Shown here piece by piece: positions 48,741-61,625 of a stretch of 64,000 nt of DNA. The stretch is from NCBI RefSeq assembly GCF_003073045.1, contig NC_037597.1:8428717-8492716 (forward strand), written 5' to 3'. A model generated the notes under the pieces. The model worked only from the letters and a program-made list of their open reading frames with translations, was not told where the DNA came from and ran no database searches. Within the stretch, counting starts at the first letter, position 1. The number at the start of each line of letters is the position of its first letter. The translations under genes were made by a program, and so were the position numbers. This DNA is from Pomacea canaliculata. Its lineage: Eukaryota > Mollusca > Gastropoda > Architaenioglossa > Ampullariidae.

Positions 48741-51700
48741 GAGTTTCGTGCTGATTGTTTTGTTTCTTCAGACCAATCGTTGTCGTCGGAGACTCTGTGA
48801 CTGTTCACACTCTCACAGCCAGCTGTCTTCTGATGGAAATTTCTATGCACCCTTTTAAGCCCATCCTAGTGTTTTAAACCTGTAAGCTGTATAATATTAC
48901 TGTCGGTAGTAAGCAATGTACAGACAATTAGACCTCATCTGAGATGCTAATTTGTTTCATTTCCATACACAGCTAGCAATTTTAGTTTCATATCTTTTGG
49001 CTCCTTCTTGGATTCGACTTCTTTGGAATGTTATGTGTGCCCGAAAAGAAGACGAACGTGGTAAAAAAATACAAATAAAACATACGCAAATATTTTTCAG
49101 CTTCTATTATACCTTGTCTTCTTTTCCTGTATTCTGTTACATTCAGCATTATTTTCTTACTTCTGTTATACCCAGTCTGATTTTCCTGTCTTCCTATAGT
49201 TCAATGATTGAGGTTTTTTTTTCTGTGGCATTTTGTCTAAATCTACTGTCATATATAAAACTATAAAACAGCCTTAAAGGAAGCACCTGAATAAATTCCT
49301 TTCGAAAGGACTGGGTTAGGGAACATTGATGAAGACGTTTTTCTAACGAATGAGACTGACGAGAGCAAGCCAATTTCTATCCGCCACACAATCTGTTCAC
49401 GCTTATTGGACAGAGCCTGGTTCACTGAGGACAAGTCTTTGAATACGTCGAAGGGACCTGTCATTGCATCTTGGTGTACCGTCTTACCTCTCCCCGGCAT
49501 TCAAGGAAGGGCATCCTCAAGTGTCGAGTAGACAACTTGCGGTCACTGCGAGCAAGGGGATTTGTTCCCCTCTTTTCTTGGTGTGTTCCATTCAGTCGCT
49601 GCACTTTAGGGCTTGAGTTTTGAAGCGCACAGACAGCCCCATTTGTTGAGTCAGCGACACGGAAACCTCTGTGATTTGTAATACAAATAATCAATTGTAA
49701 TGACAAAAAATTTAAAAAATTGGGAAAAAAGAAAGTGAATACGAGAAGAAATATGTGAAGAGTCAGTCACATGATCAGTTCAAAAATGTTGAAGGTTACA
49801 GGTTTTCCATATTTAGCTCTCAAACCAGGCGAACTTAAGCAATGTCTTCAATGGGTTATTATTTCCAGTCTGAACTCTTGACTAGGCAGCCGAAGTTTTG
49901 TTCTTCAAGACAGTAATGGTTTCGTGTTGATCAGTCTTAGGGTACATACGTTCCTTAAGTTGCCCAAACCAGCAGCTAACGCATTGAACTTGCACTCCAA
50001 ATACTGTTGCAGATAATTTTACATTCTTTTTTTTTAACTTGAGTGGTACATTAAAAAAATCGGCGACCAAAAGTAACCATGACGTACGTCCTCCGTTGAT
50101 ACGAGAAACCTACAAGTTCGTTTGGTAAATACAAGTTTAAGGATTCTGCATAGCACAAGAATTTCCTTTTTCTCTCTTTCTGTTTGGAGCTTCATATGAG
50201 ACCAGAATGATGTCACAGTACACCATCTCAGTCTTGGACTGAAAAGCACTCACAAGGCTGACTGGACAAATCTGAGCGTCCATTGTCCTTTCACTCCTCA
50301 AGACGATCATACCATATTTCTCACATTTAAAATCTTTTGTACAGCTCAGTAAACTGACTTTTGGGTGAGGAAATGGTCTATGCACGTGCTATAGACAACT
50401 TTTACAAACTGCCATTCTGTGTGCCTGCATGCATGACCAACAGACTGAGGCTGTCATTCGTTGTTACGGCCGTGCGACTTATAAGTGTTACTGAGTGCGA
50501 ATGAATACAACTGTCTGAAACATGAATGCATGTCAGGTTGGCGGACATGAAATGGTTATGGTATTGTTTTGTGCTTTGATATTGAGCTGCCTCGAATTGA
50601 TTTGTAAGATCAATAAAGTATTATCTTATTTAATGTGAAGCTTCTGATTTACTCAGCTTTCGCAGTCAACTGTTGAAAACGATTAAAAGAATCACAACTA
50701 GCATGACACGCAGCGAAAAATATCATGCTGTAACCTTTCTAATCGTTGATGCGAACATTTTCCACAACTTCTCTTTGATAAAATATTTGTTGGTGGTTTT
50801 GTTTTCGATCTGTTAGTACCTGCTCTTTTCTACTGGGGTGAAAGTTTGATGCCAAAACTTTTTTCAAACAGGTCAGTATGCACGGGAAAAAGCATTCCAG
50901 CAGCTGTTGATAAGACGCTCTAGAATTTTTCTAATCTTAAGCTTGAGTGGAAAATTATGTTGCTTGAGTAGATGACATTTATGAATAGAAATCTCAAAAC
51001 AGCACAGACAGTTTAAAAAAGTTGACAGTTTACAAGACATTTGAACAGCATGAGCTAAAACGTTTGTGCAGTTCTACATGCTAGGAGGCGCCATCCTGAA
51101 AAATTCGATGACCAATGGATGAGGAGTCGGTCCTGCTGCGTAATCGGACGAGGGGCAGATAACCTAGCTCTTCCTGTTGCGAAAATTTAAAATTTAATAT
51201 TTTATCAGCGGCAGGACCACCATCAATTACTCTATCTCAAATCGCTTGCACTCTGATTTTGTTGTTGTTGTTATCGGAGGGTGGGTAGGTGGATGCACGG
51301 GTGGTATTTCGATATTTGAAGCTGACTAAGCTCGTTATATCCGTTATGCACCTTCTATTCCCCAGTGTGGGTGAATGGGAGGAAGATGTGGGATATTTTT
51401 TGAGAGATATTTAGCAGGAAGTAATGGAACTCATAAAACTCATTTTTCTCCGATGTGGCGAAGCAAATTTCCGATGTGAACAAACCGTGTTTATTGGTAT
51501 TTACTTCCGCCCGCTGCTGCGAGCACCCCGTGCTGCTAATGATTCAATTCCAAAAGTACACATGTCTCCTGAAATTAGTAAATACATTCATTAGATGGTT
51601 TCTCCCTTTTTTTCCTTTGCTGTAACCTCTGCCTCTGTGTGTTTGGTTTTGCGAGTGTGATACTGCGTTCACATGCCCCTGAATTAGTGCCAAAATAGGG

Positions 51701-53259
51701 GTGCGAATTAAAAAAGTGTCTAGGTGTGCGAGAGAAAAAAATCTGCATCTCTGCAATTCTCCTCAGCACATTCTTGTGACGGTGTGAGGTGAGATATTGG
51801 CTTGTAAAACCATGTAAAACTTCTCTGTCCATGAATGGGTAAAGCAGCTAAAAGGCTTTGACTGTGAGGAGGGGTTACCCTGAGAATCCAGGTTGCGGCT
51901 CAGAGGTGTAAATATAATAATGTAAATATAATAAAAGGAGCCGCAAGTCAAAGGAGAATATCAGATCAACAAGTTAACCCTGAACTTTTATTCACTGTTC
52001 AAAACATTCTCACCACCATAAACACATTTTTCTGCAGATGACCAAACGCACTACACATGTCTGATTCATGAATAAAGGAGTCAGTAGCGAAGGATTACTA
52101 TGTTTCCTTTTCCTTCTCAGTACTTCCTTCCTTCCTTTCTCTTTCTATTTCTTTCTAATTTTTTTTTTGGCTTTTTGGAACAGATTGTAACTAAGCTAAA
52201 AAATGTGATAAAACTCAGACATTAGCTGTTCTGCTTCACTACACAGTCAGTGTCACAGTCAATGACAGTCAATACACAGTCAGCTGGGACATAGATTTAC
52301 CATGACTACAAGAAGGGAGTGATAAAGTGAGATGCGGGGGTGGGTGAGAAGAAATCGTATTTTGCACGCCGAAGATTGCTACAGAAACCACATGATACAT
52401 GATCTGGGACGTTGATGTCAACGTGTACTGAAAGATGGCGTCCTGGCAAGTTGACAGCATCGCTTCTTGTTGATGTCGCAGTTTTGCTGGCGAGGGTTTG
52501 TCTGCAGCAGCTGATGGCTGTAATCGGAGCTAATGTTAGCTTGTGAGATCGCATCTCTTTCACATGACTCTCCACCGTGAAAGGTTGTAATGCAATGATG
52601 ATGATAGGATAATGAAAAGACGGAACATCGATGTACTCTACGAGACTGGCGGACAGAAGGGTGGGGTGGGGGTGGGGGAGAGAGAGAGTAAGATAGAGAG
52701 GGTGAAAAGTGAGAAATCTTTATTCAGGAGGGTAACAGAATAAGCAAAGTTATATTGTTTTTCATTTAGGTCACGATGTAAGGAAAGGAAACTGATATAT
52801 TACAAACTATAAAAGAAAGGCATTAAAGAGGGAAAATTACAATATACATGGTAGAAAAGAAGTATAAATGCAGTCAACTTGTCAGTCCACGTAATGCACA
52901 CGTAATGTTTATGTTACTGTGTGTTACAGTGTCAAGGACAGGTTCCAGGGATGTTGCAATCTAGCACGTAAATTCCCGTTAGAGACTAAAAATAAGCCAT
53001 TCGGTATTGTAAAAGTACTTACTCCACACGCGGGTGCGCGCAATTGTGTGTATGCTTGTGAAAAATGACCCTTCTCTTGCATAATTAAATGTTTATTTAT
53101 TTATTTTTTTAACAAACTAATCGCACAGAATTGATCCGTGACGTTTTTCACACTCTTTCAGTTACTGCCTGTTTTATCATTCAGCCATTCATTCAACCGC
53201 GCGACCAGCCAGCTAGCTGTGCAGCCAAGCAGCTATTTCAGCCAACAAACGAATCAACG
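48741..53259. other. Gene-poor stretch with degraded open frames
   Basis: Minus-strand frames at 49261-49706 and 50137-50385 have some protein-like composition, but no family was recognised. A retroelement-like 3' end (GATCAATAAAGTATTATCTT) lies near 50609-50628. Confidence 0.4.
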
Positions 53260-53660
53260 AACCAAGTCAGCGGCGTATGCACTCGGACAGACGGTCGTGC
53301 GTGCGCGTGCGTGCGCGTGCCTGTATATGTGATTGATTTGTTGTCACGTGAAAAAAGTCGTTAAACCTATCGATTGGGGGCGCCGCGAGCCGGCCGCGAG
53401 TGACCTTCAGACACGAGTCTACGCTAACGTCAAGCGAGCAAGGAGTGTTTTCCAAAACATTTGACAGTTAACAAACTGTGACAGAACAAGCATCCCGCCA
53501 GTCCAACCAGGCGCGTGCGCGATCGATGGCACACGCGAGCGCACCCCGCCGCAGCAGCCGACTTTGCTGTGCAGCAGGCTAGCGGACCGTTGCAGCAGGT
53601 TCCAGAAGCGTCCCGACTGTAGCCGCACGCTCCATAGATCGGTACTCGGGTGTCGGTCGT
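53260..53660. promoter_or_regulatory. CpG-rich island, candidate promoter or first exon
   Basis: Dense CpG and GC-rich sequence (for example GGGGGCGCCGCGAGCCGGCC and GCGCGTGCGCGATCGATGGC) stands out from the AT-rich surroundings. It lies in a region without secure genes and could mark a transcription start of a gene extending outside the window. Orientation is unknown. Confidence 0.35.
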
Positions 53661-54254
53661 GTCAGCAAAGCTTGTCTCCCTGCAGCCTCCCAGTCTGGTA
53701 TCTTGTCTCCTTACTGTCTTTCAAATAAATCCATCTTGATATTTAGCTAAATTTCCCTCCCAACAGTTTCCGCGTGTGGTGTTTCTCTTTGGTTTCACTA
53801 GCTCTGTCTTCTTCTTCCGCCTGTATCTATCTTTGTCTCCAGACAGGATATGAGCTCCACACCAAAGTTCTTTTGATGAGCGCAGAAAACAGACTGTATA
53901 GGCAAGCATTTGATTTCATCATGTCTCAAGACCTGATTTTTGCATAGTAACCTTGCCCACGATTTATTGAGGCTGTCGCACTAAAGAGCCTTAAATGGCT
54001 TTTCGTTGACACACTATTTGAATGCGTACTCTGAACTGTATGGAGATTGAGTGGATGGTACTCCTTAAAGCGACATTCGTATTTACACTTACCGACGAGC
54101 ACGAATTACATTTACTCTGGTAAGGAAGCTGCACGTGAGCAGAAATCAGTAGTTTCATTTTCTCTGCAATTACTTTAACTTTTTCTAGCACAATCTCTGC
54201 CCTTCTTCGTAGTTGGTTTTGGTCGTTTAAATAGAAAAGTGCTTTTACCTTGAT

Positions 54255-54412
54255 TCTCACTATGGGGAAGAGGGATGGTAGAGGGGGAGAGAGTACCCGG
54301 AGAAACAGAGAACAAGGTCATTTACAGAAATGTCCGAAGACGAGATCTGAACCAGAACCATTTCACTGCAGTAGTGACAAACGAGTGTCTGAACCACTAC
54401 ACCCTTGGCGCT
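54255..54412 (-). mobile_element. tRNA-derived SINE
   Basis: On the minus strand the head GCGCCAAGGGTGTAGTGGTT carries an A-box-like TAGTGGTTCAG, and about 40 bases on a B-box-like GGTTCAGATCT (54353-54343). The next part contains CCGGGTACTC, then pyrimidine-rich sequence. Spacing fits a degenerate pol III promoter rather than a working tRNA, as no cloverleaf forms. The ends are approximate. Confidence 0.6.
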
Positions 54413-57400
54413 TCTGTTCTTCTCCGCTGTGGCCATTTGCTATTTTAAACACATCGTTCATAGTGATGGTTTGGGTTTTTTATGTGAAATTTATTTCTTC
54501 GCCCTTATTTTCACAATTTTATTTTACCCGCGACCTGTCTAGTTCTTTGTGCACTTTGCTCATGCTCTGCTATTTACTTTTATCCTCATCTAGTATTTAC
54601 TCGTATCCTAAGTTATGCGGTAACTCAACGAAACCGATTTCCTGTCGAGTCTCGCTCATACTCCAGGCAAGGGAAGTTTAAAAATCTCGAAGAGAAACCT
54701 TGTTCCCCTACCAAAATGAAAAAAAAGAGAGAGCTGAAACGAGCACCGCCAATTAGCAAAGTTGTAGATGCATGTGTTGGGCGCGTGCTTGTGTCATGGG
54801 GGATTTCCGGTTCCAGCCAACGGCTCCAGCGGCACGCTCTCCCCAACCCACGTGACGCGCAGCGAGTGATCACCCTTTCCTCGCTTCATCTCTCGTGCTC
54901 AACTCAGTTTTTTTTTTAACTCCCATTATTTTCCCCAGCCTTCTCCTGAAAATAGAACTTGAATATTCTTGACGAGAAGAGCAGGACTCCTCAGGCTGTG
55001 ACATCTTTTGCAGGGTGTTACCATTTTTTAAACCCCGGTTGTAAATGGTTTCACTCTTTTTGTTTTCTAAGGTAAAAAAAAATAACATAGGAGTAAACTG
55101 AGTTCTTTACTTGAATATCAATGGAAGCTAGGCATCCGTGCAACTTCTAGCACGTTCAGAATACAACTTCTTATTGTCCTAGGACCGATGCCAGCAGTTT
55201 TGAAAGATGTCAAGGTAGTCGGTTTTACAAGCTATAAGACCATCGCACCAACACCACCATTGGCACCCCTGAACGCGATTTCTTGTCCACATTTTTTTCT
55301 TCATACGCCGAGCATGCGAGATGCGTGATGGGAAATGAGATTCGTTGTCAAGGGTTACTACCACCCTGGGCACATTTGTTGTGTGACGTCCATGGGCTTT
55401 TTTTTTTCTATGTGGGGGATGCTGGCGATTCTTGTCACGTCAGAATCTGATACAGTATGTCAATTGCGGCCCATTCATGCAATGCTTCCTTTTCTTGACT
55501 CTCCATCAAATCAGCAAATCAGACACGCTAAAAACACGCAAAGTTGAAAAGTATTTTTATGGTCACATTAAAACCCGTGTGAGCTATTACAATTGTATTT
55601 AATACAATTCCGGGAGGGACATAAGTTTGTAGCTACTTCCTCGGTTTTTACACACACCACTGGTAAATGACAACCACCTTCGCAAGGTGCATGGTCGCCG
55701 AATAAGGAAAAGACATCATTTCAAAACTGCACGTGCGAAGTCACACACAAGCCCGCGGCAAAGCCAAACAAAATTAGCGCACGCACAATTTGGAACATAT
55801 TCGCCCCCTACTTTCTCCCCCTCGAATCGTGCTGGAGATGAGCGAGAAGGCAGCCTGGCATCGTGGCCTGCCTGCTCGCTTAAAGGACAGTGCACATCTA
55901 CATAATGGATAAAATCTAGGAAGCTGGGCGTTCCCTGGAGGCTGAGCAGATATCAGGGACGCACCCTCTATCTCGCCAACGAAAATATCATTTTCTGGTC
56001 TCCAGAGGCCATTGAAGGGTGTCCTCGTAAATTATAGCTAGACATGTTGCCGTTTTTGAGGCGAAAACAAAATTATTGTCTACAACGATTTTACTCTCTT
56101 TTTTCGCACAGAAGGTGGAAACAAAGTTAATGTCTACGACTGCTTGAGGTTTAAATGAGGCAAGGAAAATCCCATGAAAAGAAAAGTTTGTTGTCTAAAA
56201 TTGCATACATGTTTCTGATGTAAACAGAGAAACACGAGATCTCATCTGACGGCATTTTGCGTTTTAGTTTATAAAAGTTTCATTGTCCAGAATAATTTTA
56301 TTTATTTCATCTTCTGTCGATTTACAAACACAAATACTTACATAGATAATGTATTACAAATTAATGCATAAATAATAAGTGCATACATGCACGCATCCAT
56401 ACAGATATAAATACCTAAATATGTAAATGTGTAACTATACCAACCCTGATACTCATTGCAAGAACAAAAAAAAATGAGAGACATTCTGGCCTTAGTTTTA
56501 GTTATTGCAATATTCCAAATGGAAGTAAGAGCTAAATTGTTATTAAATGGATGCTTCCCAAAATAGTGAGACTTGCCCTTTTGAAGCATTGGTCTGGGAG
56601 AGATGCTGTTGGGCCCTTTAACACCTCCTTTGCCTGATTACATGTTAGGGGCAGGTTGGGTTACAGTATGCATGGATTCACATTCTGTTCACAGACACTG
56701 GAACCACTATCACAGTTTGTGCAATTTCTCTATTATAAGAACATCAGTAATTAGGCTCATTCAATGACATTGTGTTCTGAGTGCAAACACATACATCACT
56801 CTTCACCGACATGAACTAATACTCTTAAAATACTTCAATGTTAATTGGAACTAGTTTAATTATTGAGTCTGAGGAAGGTGTAAGGGGAGCTGCGAAAAAG
56901 CAGTTAGAGACAGCATCTTGTAGAAGTCACTCCAACCGTGATGTGGAGGACCACAGCCAAGAATGGAGCTGTACACAACTAGGGTATTCCGGTTTTTCTT
57001 CTCGAATCTTGCCTGCGTCTCATTATTCTTGACCGCAGTCATGCATGTTTCAGGTGGGGCACTATGTGTACGAAGCGACAAGTAGAAAAAAAATGTCAAC
57101 TTCATTTCCTATCAAGAAGTGAGGACTGCACACCTCGTGCACTTCAAACGAATGTCGTTAATAATGAATGGCAAATGCTCCTTGGAAAGGAGTGTCCGTT
57201 TGAAAACCACAACCACACATCGTGTTTAATGTTTCCTACCTTTCCTTCTTTTACATACAAATACAATAAAAAGTACAGGTAGACACGAATGCGGTATCCA
57301 TAGAACACCTGAAGTTCGTACGCAGGTACTCTTGAAATCAGCATTAATCGGAAATGGTTTAATCATTTGTCTAAGCAAGCACGGGAAGGACAGACACCGA

Positions 57401-60289
57401 GTAGACGCACATTTTGTTCACTTATCTGCCTGCATCGCGTGTGTGTGTGTGTGTTCATTCTTACGTCACTGTCACAGTGAACTGGAGAGAGTGAATGAGA
57501 AAGTGAGAGTGAGAGAATGAGATTGTGGGAGGGAGAGTGAGAGAGTGGGAGGGAGAGAGTGAGAGAGTGGGAGGGAGAGAGTGAGAGAATGAGAGAGTGG
57601 GAGGGAGAGAATGAGAGAGAGAGAGTGGGAGGGAGAGAGATTAAAACAGAACGAGAGACTGAGAGCAAAAAAGAGAGCACAGAGAGACTGTTTCTGTGAA
57701 CTGTTCGTCCACTCTTATAAAGCTGATGTGAAAGAATGCGGGTTCTACCGAAACTGTAAGCAAAGGTAAAGAGAGAAGCACGAGTATAATCACTTCCACC
57801 ATCACTTACCAAATCATCGATTTGGGAGTGTCGTCAGAAATACAATCTTTACCCTCCTCCAGCTTAGATATATTATAATCATTCATCCCACATCTCGCTT
57901 CTGTTTGAAAAGAAAATGGCAGTCGCAGGGTAGAAGATTTGTCAGAAGCAGGCAATGTATTAGCTTTCAGTCAATGTTTGTACACAACAGATAAAGCGGT
58001 TTTCCCAGTATCTAGCCTCTTTAATGATTCAACTCTAAATATATTAGTTTGGCTTCTTATCCTAGCAGTTTGTGAGATCACAGAAGGGTCAGATACACTT
58101 GATTTACTTTTTTGCTGAGTAGACAAAAAAGAGAATAAGATTGTAATAGTTCTATATTTTTCTCCCTCCTTTCCGCAAAAAAAGTTTTTTTTTCTTGCAT
58201 TAGTTTGATCTTTACCTCCCAAACTACTCTACAGAGTAACACTTCAAATTATCTAATATGATATCAAATTATACGACTGATATCGTCTAGTCTCTTTACT
58301 GAAAATATCTATTTAATTTTGTTTACTTTGAGTTTACTATGTTTAGATGATTGGCTAGTTTCTTTAGAGCCTTCACTGAGGACCAGTTTCACTAACAATG
58401 AGAAATATTCAAATATTATTCCATTGCTCCGATAATCTTCACTGAGGTTGTGGGTAAATCACAGAGAGAGGGAAAGGGGAGAATTTAAATACTGAAGTTT
58501 CTTCTCAAAAGTGAATTGAGTTAATGGGCAATCTTGTAATAACTAGTTTAACTTTGTTTGCTGCAGTCGATGATGCTTCCTACACTGCTGGGAATTGCGC
58601 TGCCTCCCCAACATGACAGTAGCAAAATCCTCTTACATCATAGAAATATGACTGCGCAATCTGTATACATCTATCAGGACAGGCACAAATATAATTAAAT
58701 TTTCCTGTTTTATTTGTTTGTCTTTATTTCCCTTTTCTCGCCAACTTCTTGTGTTATGTTTCATATATATATATGCTTTACAAATCAACATCACATTATT
58801 ATTACTATTATTATATTAATAAAGTGTCAATACTTCTCAAGTTTTCCTATCTCTTTCAGCGGCATTTTTTATCTGATCAAATTAGAAACGAAAACAGGTA
58901 AAATAATAATGATATTGTCATCTTAAAATTCTTATGTCGGTTTTTTCACTTACCCTTTTGAATCGTTTTGTTTTGTTTCTGATATTTTATGCCCACTGTG
59001 CAATTCCATGAATAATTTACTATTAAAACTGATTACAAAACTGTCAATTGGGGGAAGCAATTAAAAATGTGTTCACCTATAATTAAAGTAAATCATCAAG
59101 TTAAAAACACAAAACAAATTCAGATAATAAATAATATTAAAAGTAACTCAAATCAGAATTATCTGAAGAGGACATTCAGGAAGAAGTGTAGAATAAAATA
59201 AAATAGAAAAGAAAGGGATAGAGAATACAAATAGAGGAAGTTATCAATGATAAAGGAAGAAAAAATAAAATAAAAATTGCAAAGCTCCCAACGTGTTTAA
59301 AAGTTGCACATCCTTTGCTAAATTGTAAGAACTGAGGACAATTCTAGTTTGAAGGATTAGTTTATCTTGATGGAAAAGTAGGGGATTAAAAAAACGAGTC
59401 TAGAAGGGATATAAGAGAAAGGGAGAAGAGGGAAGAAGAGTAAGAAGAGAAGATATGAAGAAATGAAAGAAAGTTGAGATGTCTGCCTGACAATCATTAG
59501 AAAGAAGAATAGTGGAATGCAATTTTTTTCACTTTTTGAAGTTAAAAAAGTTTCATGCACAAACACTTCGTTACGTGCAAATCGCTTTTTCTATATAGTT
59601 ATCGAGATGGGATTGCTTGAAAGTAGAGTGAGCGAAAAAACACACTAAAACAGCCTTTCTTTTTTTAGTGTTCGTCTCTTATTTGCAGGTTGTCTTAAGC
59701 AGAGCATATGTAATTGCCTCTGTTGGCAGTTTCTGAAATTAATCATTAATCTAGATTTAGCTGTCTCCCCTCTCTTTTTATTTTGGGGCATGCTGCCCTT
59801 GCTATAACTTTTTTGCACATATCTTTAAAGAAATATATAAGGAGCCCCCCTCCCCACACACACCAGAAAATTCACCTGTAAATTAACATTCACAAAGAGG
59901 CATCCTTGCAACCATTGGCATATAACCATGCAATAACCATTTAGAAAAGCCTATGGATTGGTTTTACGAATTCCAATCTGATTATCAGGTAGTAAAAAAT
60001 AAAATATATATCGTCATTCTTTTTGTTGCTGTTGTGCTGTCAGTTCCCCTCATACTTGTGCCGTGATATCATATCTATTTCAGATAGATTACAAGGAAAG
60101 TGTGGCAAATGGTAATAAATCTGTGACCACTCTCTTATCATCGCACGTCTGATTTCACATCCTCTCCTTTTTTTCTCTCTCCGCCCAAACTGTAGAACCA
60201 CTTTTACAATTCTTTCCTGTGATTAACGGTCGCACGGAGCTTGACCGATTCCTTCGAGAAGACTTAAAGGCTTTTGTCTGCCTGATCCC
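54413..60289. other. Gene-poor stretch
   Basis: AT-rich sequence with the GA minisatellite at 57485-57641. No gene is supported. Confidence 0.5.
57485..57641. repeat. GA-rich minisatellite
   Basis: Repeated GAGAGTGGGAGGGAGAGAGT-type units of roughly 30 bp, five or so copies; purely purine-plus-T on the plus strand. Open frames through it are repeat artefacts. Confidence 0.85.
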
Positions 60290-60500
60290 AGATAGTCTTT
60301 GCTCCAAACGCCAAGTGCTTTGCGGCGGCTTGCAGCAAACCCCTGCACTGCAGCAGGACGCAAGATGACGGAGCAGCAGCAAGTGTCCTGCACAGTCAGC
60401 GTTCAGCCAGCTTGGCGCCAGGCTTTCATAGCACGCGCTGTGTGGCGGGTAGGCCTGCAGTCCCCGCTAGGACGCTCGTGCTCCTACACCGTGGCGCCAC
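60290..60500. promoter_or_regulatory. GC-rich block of unknown role
   Basis: It is rich in GCAGCAG, GGCGCC and GCGCGC motifs within AT-rich sequence. It could be a promoter or a non-coding exon; no ORF is convincing. Confidence 0.25.
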
Positions 60501-61489
60501 TTTAATCAGGCGCTAGGTCAGTCCGCAGCACTTTCATGCGCTTAAAGAATTGCTACTGACTGTTCATCAAACATTTATTTCGCTATGGTAATATTGTAAT
60601 AATATTCAGGTCTTTCGAACAATAACCTTAGATAAAGTAAAATAAATAAAAAAAGCACTGCCGTTTTTATCTAATGGTACTGCAGTTTTGTAAAATATTA
60701 AATAACGTCGGTGAAGCAGAAACCACATTTCTTTCTCTCTAGAAAACAGGTTTTGATATGGTTTGGTGAGAGAATGAAATGTGGAGGAAAATGGAAACTA
60801 AACCCTGATAGTGCTTGCTGGTCCCAAATACTTCCAGCAAGTCTTTCTGGCGTTGAGTCAAGCTTCTCTGTAGTATATTTCTCTAACGGATCCATAGATC
60901 AGGGGTGTTGGACACAATGAAACCGGACTGCAAGGCTAGTCTCTCGGTCCATCTGACCATCGATACAATCTTTGGTTAGGAACTAGGCAGCGTATTCAGC
61001 TAGCTGGATAGTGCACTTAGGTTTACCTCTGATTTAGATCATGCATTTCAGAATACAGTCTCCTTAGTATTAGTATTCTAATATTAAATGGTAGGCTTTT
61101 ATTCATAATTTATTGTCTTCAAAGAACAACTTAATATAAGTGGGGCAGCCGCTTAATGATCTTCTCGCAATGTTTTCTCGACGTGTAATTACCAACAAAC
61201 ATTGTAGTCCTTTTTTCAGACTAAAAGACCATCATATTCTATTGTTCCTGTGAATAGACGCCGCGTGTCTTTGAAGCTTATTTTCCTCTTCAAGCTTCCC
61301 TGCATGTCTAGGCCAACAGTGCAGGCAACTGTTAGAAATTGTTAACGACATTCTTCTTCATTTTCTTGAAGTAATCCAGTTTGTGAAGCAAATTTTAAAA
61401 TTTGTCTTATTAATGTCGTCTCTCTCTCTCTCTCTGTCACTCGCACAATCGGGCGCACTCGCAATGCAATACCCAGATATAAAAAAGGA

Positions 61490-61625
61490 AGGTGTTTGAG
61501 AGAGAAAGATAGGGAGGCAAAGAAAGAGCGAGAGGGAGGAACAGTGAGAGTAGGAATAATGAGGCGAGAGGATTAGAGAGAAAGGGAGAGGGAGAGGGTG
61601 AGGGAGAGGGAGAGGAAGAAAGAGT
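61490..61625. repeat. Purine-rich GA/GGGAGA tract
   Basis: AGAGAGAAAG-type sequence passing into GGGAGAGGGAGAGGGTGAGG-type repeats. Confidence 0.8.

Noticed and set aside
57363-57812. 149-codon minus-strand ORF rich in Ser-Leu
   Set aside because: It is a translation of the GA minisatellite.
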